Positions 13,633-15,530 of a stretch of DNA of 15,530 nt are shown here, one piece after another. Location: the NCBI GenBank assembly GCA_937995275.1, contig CALKKN010000227.1:1-15530 (forward strand). Direction: 5' to 3'. The DNA is from an uncultured Lysobacterales bacterium (lineage in GTDB: Bacteria > Pseudomonadota > Gammaproteobacteria > Xanthomonadales > SZUA-36). Position numbers and translations under genes: made by a program. Under the pieces are notes generated by a model. That model was given only the letters and a program-made list of their open reading frames with translations. It searched no databases and was not told the origin of the DNA. The stretch's first letter is position 1, and the number at the start of each line of letters is the position of its first letter.

Positions 13633-14217
13633 ATGTGCAAAACTAAAGCCCTTCGATTGACCGCGTACTTCCCGGCCGTTCTGGCAGCCCTGCTGTTGTC
13701 GGCCTGTGAGCCGCCTGCGCCCGAACCGCAGATCGACTGGCAACCGCCGGCATTCGAACTCTCGGACGCGGACGGCCAGTTGCTGCGGTATCCCGCCGAC
13801 CTGGAAGGGCCGGCCATCGTGCTCTTCTGGGCCAGCTGGTGCCCCTACTGCAAGGCGCTGATGCCCCATCTGCAGAGCATCGTCGACGAGAGCGACGGGG
13901 CGGTCCAGGTACTCGCCCTGAACATCAGGGACGATGCCGACCCGGTGGCCTTCATGGCCGAGTACGGCTACGACTTTCGCCTGTTTCCGGACAGTGACGC
14001 GGTCGCCGAATCCTGGGGCGTCAAGGGCACGCCAGGCCTGTTCCTGGTCGACGCGACGGGTCGTGCCGTGTTCAGCAATTACGCCATCCCCAAGGAGGCT
14101 TTTGCCGGCGATCCCGCCGCCCTGGTCGAAGAGATGAAGCACTATCAGAAGGCAGCGCGCCGGGCGCCGGTCTGGGCTTCCGAATTGCGCAAGGCCATCG
14201 ACCGTACGCTGCTCTGA
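13633..14217 (+). CDS. TlpA/ResA-like thiol-disulphide oxidoreductase, lipoprotein
   Basis: A 194-residue thioredoxin-fold protein. The N-terminal hydrophobic segment ends in the lipobox LLSAC (Cys25), so it is probably lipid-anchored facing the periplasm. The redox-active site is WASWCPYC (Cys70, Cys73), the cis-proline loop is GVKGTPGLFLVD (Pro134), and the domain opens with PPAFELSDADGQLLRYPADL, all typical of the TlpA/ResA/AhpC-TSA group. Such proteins reduce or rearrange disulphides outside the cytoplasm, for example during cytochrome c maturation. Two cytochrome c genes lie in the window, but no maturation (ccm) genes do, so the link is only suggestive. ATG 13633 has a weak GGGA two bases before it. 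It is convergent with the ATP-grasp gene 21 bases away. Confidence 0.88.
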   Translation: MCKTKALRLTAYFPAVLAALLLSACEPPAPEPQIDWQPPAFELSDADGQLLRYPADLEGPAIVLFWASWCPYCKALMPHLQSIVDESDGAVQVLALNIRDDADPVAFMAEYGYDFRLFPDSDAVAESWGVKGTPGLFLVDATGRAVFSNYAIPKEAFAGDPAALVEEMKHYQKAARRAPVWASELRKAIDRTLL

Positions 14218-14238
14218 CGCCCCGTCCCGCCCGATGGG

Positions 14239-15108
14239 TCAGCCGGATCGGAACCAGGTATTCACCGCCCGCGCGAAGCGGGCCGGGGCGGCCGGATCCA
14301 TGCGCAGGTAGAGCGAGGGTTCAATCAGTTCCAGCTCCATGACCTCGAAATCCGACTCCGCGTTGCGGACCAGGTCGATTCGCGCGTAGAGCGGCGTCGG
14401 TGATATCGCGTCCAACGCACGGTCGGCCCTGCTGCGCAGCCGGGCCTCCGGCACCACGCTGCGGATGCCGGCGCCGCGCTCCTCCTGCGACCGGAACTCG
14501 CCTGCGGCCGGCACCTTGAGAATCGCGTGACTGAACGCCCCGCCGAAATAGAACAGCGAGTACTCCCCCTCGGTCAGGACGTTTTCCATGAACGGCTGAA
14601 GCATGCATGCCCGGTTCTCGAAACGGGCCGCGATGCGGCGCAGGCGCTCGCGGTCTTCCCGCCGGCGCAGCCGGTAGGCGTCCTCGCCGTTCGCGCCGAT
14701 CACGGGCTTGACGACCATCCGGTCCACGCCGAGGCGATCCGCGTAACCCGCCAACTCCCGCTCGCGCAATTCGTCCAGCCACAACGTGGTCACCACGCCG
14801 ACGCCCTTGCCGGCGAGGTCCTGCAAATAGCTCTTGGCCAGGTTCCAGTGAACCAGGTCCAGCGGATTGGCCAGGCGGGTCTGCCGATTGATGTGCGCCA
14901 GTACGTCGAGGAACCCCGGCACGTCGTTCCAGTAGTCCCAGGTGGAGCGTATCACTACCAGATCGAACGCGCTCCAGGGGATGTCCTGCTGCCGCCAGGA
15001 CACGATGGACACGCGCCAGCCGAGCCGTTCCAGCGGTTCGACCGCCAGCTCGTCGTCGATCACGAAATCCCCCGATTCCTGCAGGGTGAGAAACGCGCAA
15101 CTCCTCAT
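14239..15108 (-). CDS. ATP-grasp ligase-like protein (RimK/DcsG-type)
   Basis: A 289-residue protein with an ATP-grasp fold. Residues 1-80 form a pre-ATP-grasp domain with DDELAVEPLERLGWRVSIVSW and VVIRSTWDYW. The ATP-binding part has MVVKPVIGANGEDAYRL (from 131) and MLQPFMENVLTEGEYSLFYFGGAFSHAILK. The metal site is YARIDLVRN plus EVMELELIEPSLYL. The closest named relatives I recall are glutathione-synthetase-like and DcsG-like (O-ureido-D-serine cyclo-ligase) enzymes, but single genes of this type are widespread and usually uncharacterised. No amino-acid or peptide biosynthesis partner is next to it. ATG 15106-15108 has no Shine-Dalgarno. Confidence 0.83.
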   Translation of the reverse strand: MRSCAFLTLQESGDFVIDDELAVEPLERLGWRVSIVSWRQQDIPWSAFDLVVIRSTWDYWNDVPGFLDVLAHINRQTRLANPLDLVHWNLAKSYLQDLAGKGVGVVTTLWLDELRERELAGYADRLGVDRMVVKPVIGANGEDAYRLRRREDRERLRRIAARFENRACMLQPFMENVLTEGEYSLFYFGGAFSHAILKVPAAGEFRSQEERGAGIRSVVPEARLRSRADRALDAISPTPLYARIDLVRNAESDFEVMELELIEPSLYLRMDPAAPARFARAVNTWFRSG

Positions 15109-15167
15109 GGCGCCAAGAGTACCACCCCGGCGAGTCCGGATGCCCTGCCGACCGCCGGGTGCACGCC

Positions 15168-15196
15168 TTGTTACCGCCGAGCCCGTCCCGTACAGT
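15168..15196 (+). promoter_or_regulatory. Candidate sigma70 promoter for cardiolipin synthase, leaderless arrangement
   Basis: TTGTTA (15168-15173), exactly 17 bp, then TACAGT (15191-15196); each box matches 4 of 6. Seven bases separate the -10 from ATG 15204, so transcription would begin at or beside the start codon. No ribosome site is seen. Confidence 0.38.
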
Positions 15197-15203
15197 CGGC
15201 ACC

Positions 15204-15530
15204 ATGTGGTACGACTACCTGTTTTCGCTCATCACCCTGTACCTGGTGGTCGCCGTGCTGGCCAGTGTCCACGTGCTGCTCAACAAGCGTAACTCGAGGG
15301 CGACCTTCGGCTGGCTGGGCCTGATCCTCGTGTTTCCCATCGCCGGGGCCCTGCTGTATGCGCTGTTCGGCGTCAACCGCGTGCAGCGCAAGGCCCGCAG
15401 GTTTTCCCCCGACGGCGCACCCGAAGAAACCCTGGCGGATGGCCCCGGCCCGGCCCCCGCCGGCGCCCAATTGAGCCGGCCCGGCTACCAGGTGACGGGC
15501 ACGGAGCTGGCGCCCGGCAACCAGGTGGCC
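15204..15530 (+). CDS. Cardiolipin synthase, N-terminal part (runs off the right edge)
   Basis: The first 109 codons of a phospholipase-D-superfamily cardiolipin synthase, which joins two phosphatidylglycerols into cardiolipin at the inner membrane. The visible part is the PLDc_N region: two hydrophobic helices (about 4-24 and 36-56) separated by LLNKRNSRATFGWLGLILVFPIAGALLYALFGVNRVQRKARR. The RNSRAT-W-FP-G-YALFGVNR pattern is the hallmark of this N-terminal domain. A proline/alanine-rich linker follows. The HKD catalytic motifs lie beyond the window. Which cls paralogue it is cannot be judged from this part. ATG 15204 is supported by the family start and by a promoter-like sequence directly upstream; there is no Shine-Dalgarno. 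Confidence 0.85.
   Translation, partial: MWYDYLFSLITLYLVVAVLASVHVLLNKRNSRATFGWLGLILVFPIAGALLYALFGVNRVQRKARRFSPDGAPEETLADGPGPAPAGAQLSRPGYQVTGTELAPGNQVA

Overview
This window is G+C-rich, densely coded bacterial chromosome. The gene families (E. coli-like Pgm, NadB, NfeD, DUF3025, NRDE, two periplasmic c-type cytochromes) and GTAG-type REP palindromes suggest a respiring gammaproteobacterium, perhaps of the Chromatiales/Ectothiorhodospiraceae type. That placement is inferred from family resemblance and was not checked by a search. There is no tRNA, rRNA, CRISPR array, prophage or insertion sequence.

Layout. Bases 1-527 hold the start of an NfeD/ClpP-class membrane protease on the minus strand (cut by the window edge). 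It is divergent from a two-gene plus-strand operon: a CHAD-domain protein (664-1413) and a TVP38/TMEM64 membrane protein (1413-2135). That operon runs tail to tail, with a 71-bp overlap, into a long minus-strand gene train. Read in transcription order, the train is nadB (7871-6318), a REP element, DUF3025 protein, FKBP isomerase, lipoprotein cytochrome c, Mut7-C RNase with a ubiquitin-like domain, and a fused APH-type/P-loop kinase (ending at 2065). Several junctions are overlapping or nearly touching, so much of it is probably co-transcribed. The phosphoglucomutase gene pgm (8073-9722) is divergent from nadB. It faces a minus-strand pair, an NRDE/TANGO2-like protein followed by a GFA-family zinc protein, across a cluster of REP elements. 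Next come a repeat-bearing non-coding stretch (11151-11487), a small periplasmic cytochrome c, a Tat-exported dienelactone hydrolase, an unknown membrane-anchored protein, a plus-strand TlpA-like lipoprotein thioredoxin, a minus-strand ATP-grasp ligase, and the start of a plus-strand cardiolipin synthase cut by the right edge.

How they work together. Most genes are housekeeping or envelope functions: NAD synthesis, glucose-phosphate interconversion, cytochromes, thiol redox and phospholipid synthesis. The tightest functional block may be the Mut7-C RNase plus APH/P-loop kinase pair.

The most unusual signal is not a gene. Five REP-like units occur. In three cases (nadB, the GFA gene, the small cytochrome c) the TAG inside the REP's leading GTAG is the stop codon of the adjacent gene, and NadB appears to have lost its usual C-terminal tail at that point. 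A fourth unit is translated as the N-terminus of the DUF3025 protein. Two REP loci also carry tandem expansions of only the REP 5' half, with periods of 12 and 14 bp. I found no clearly new defence or mobile system.
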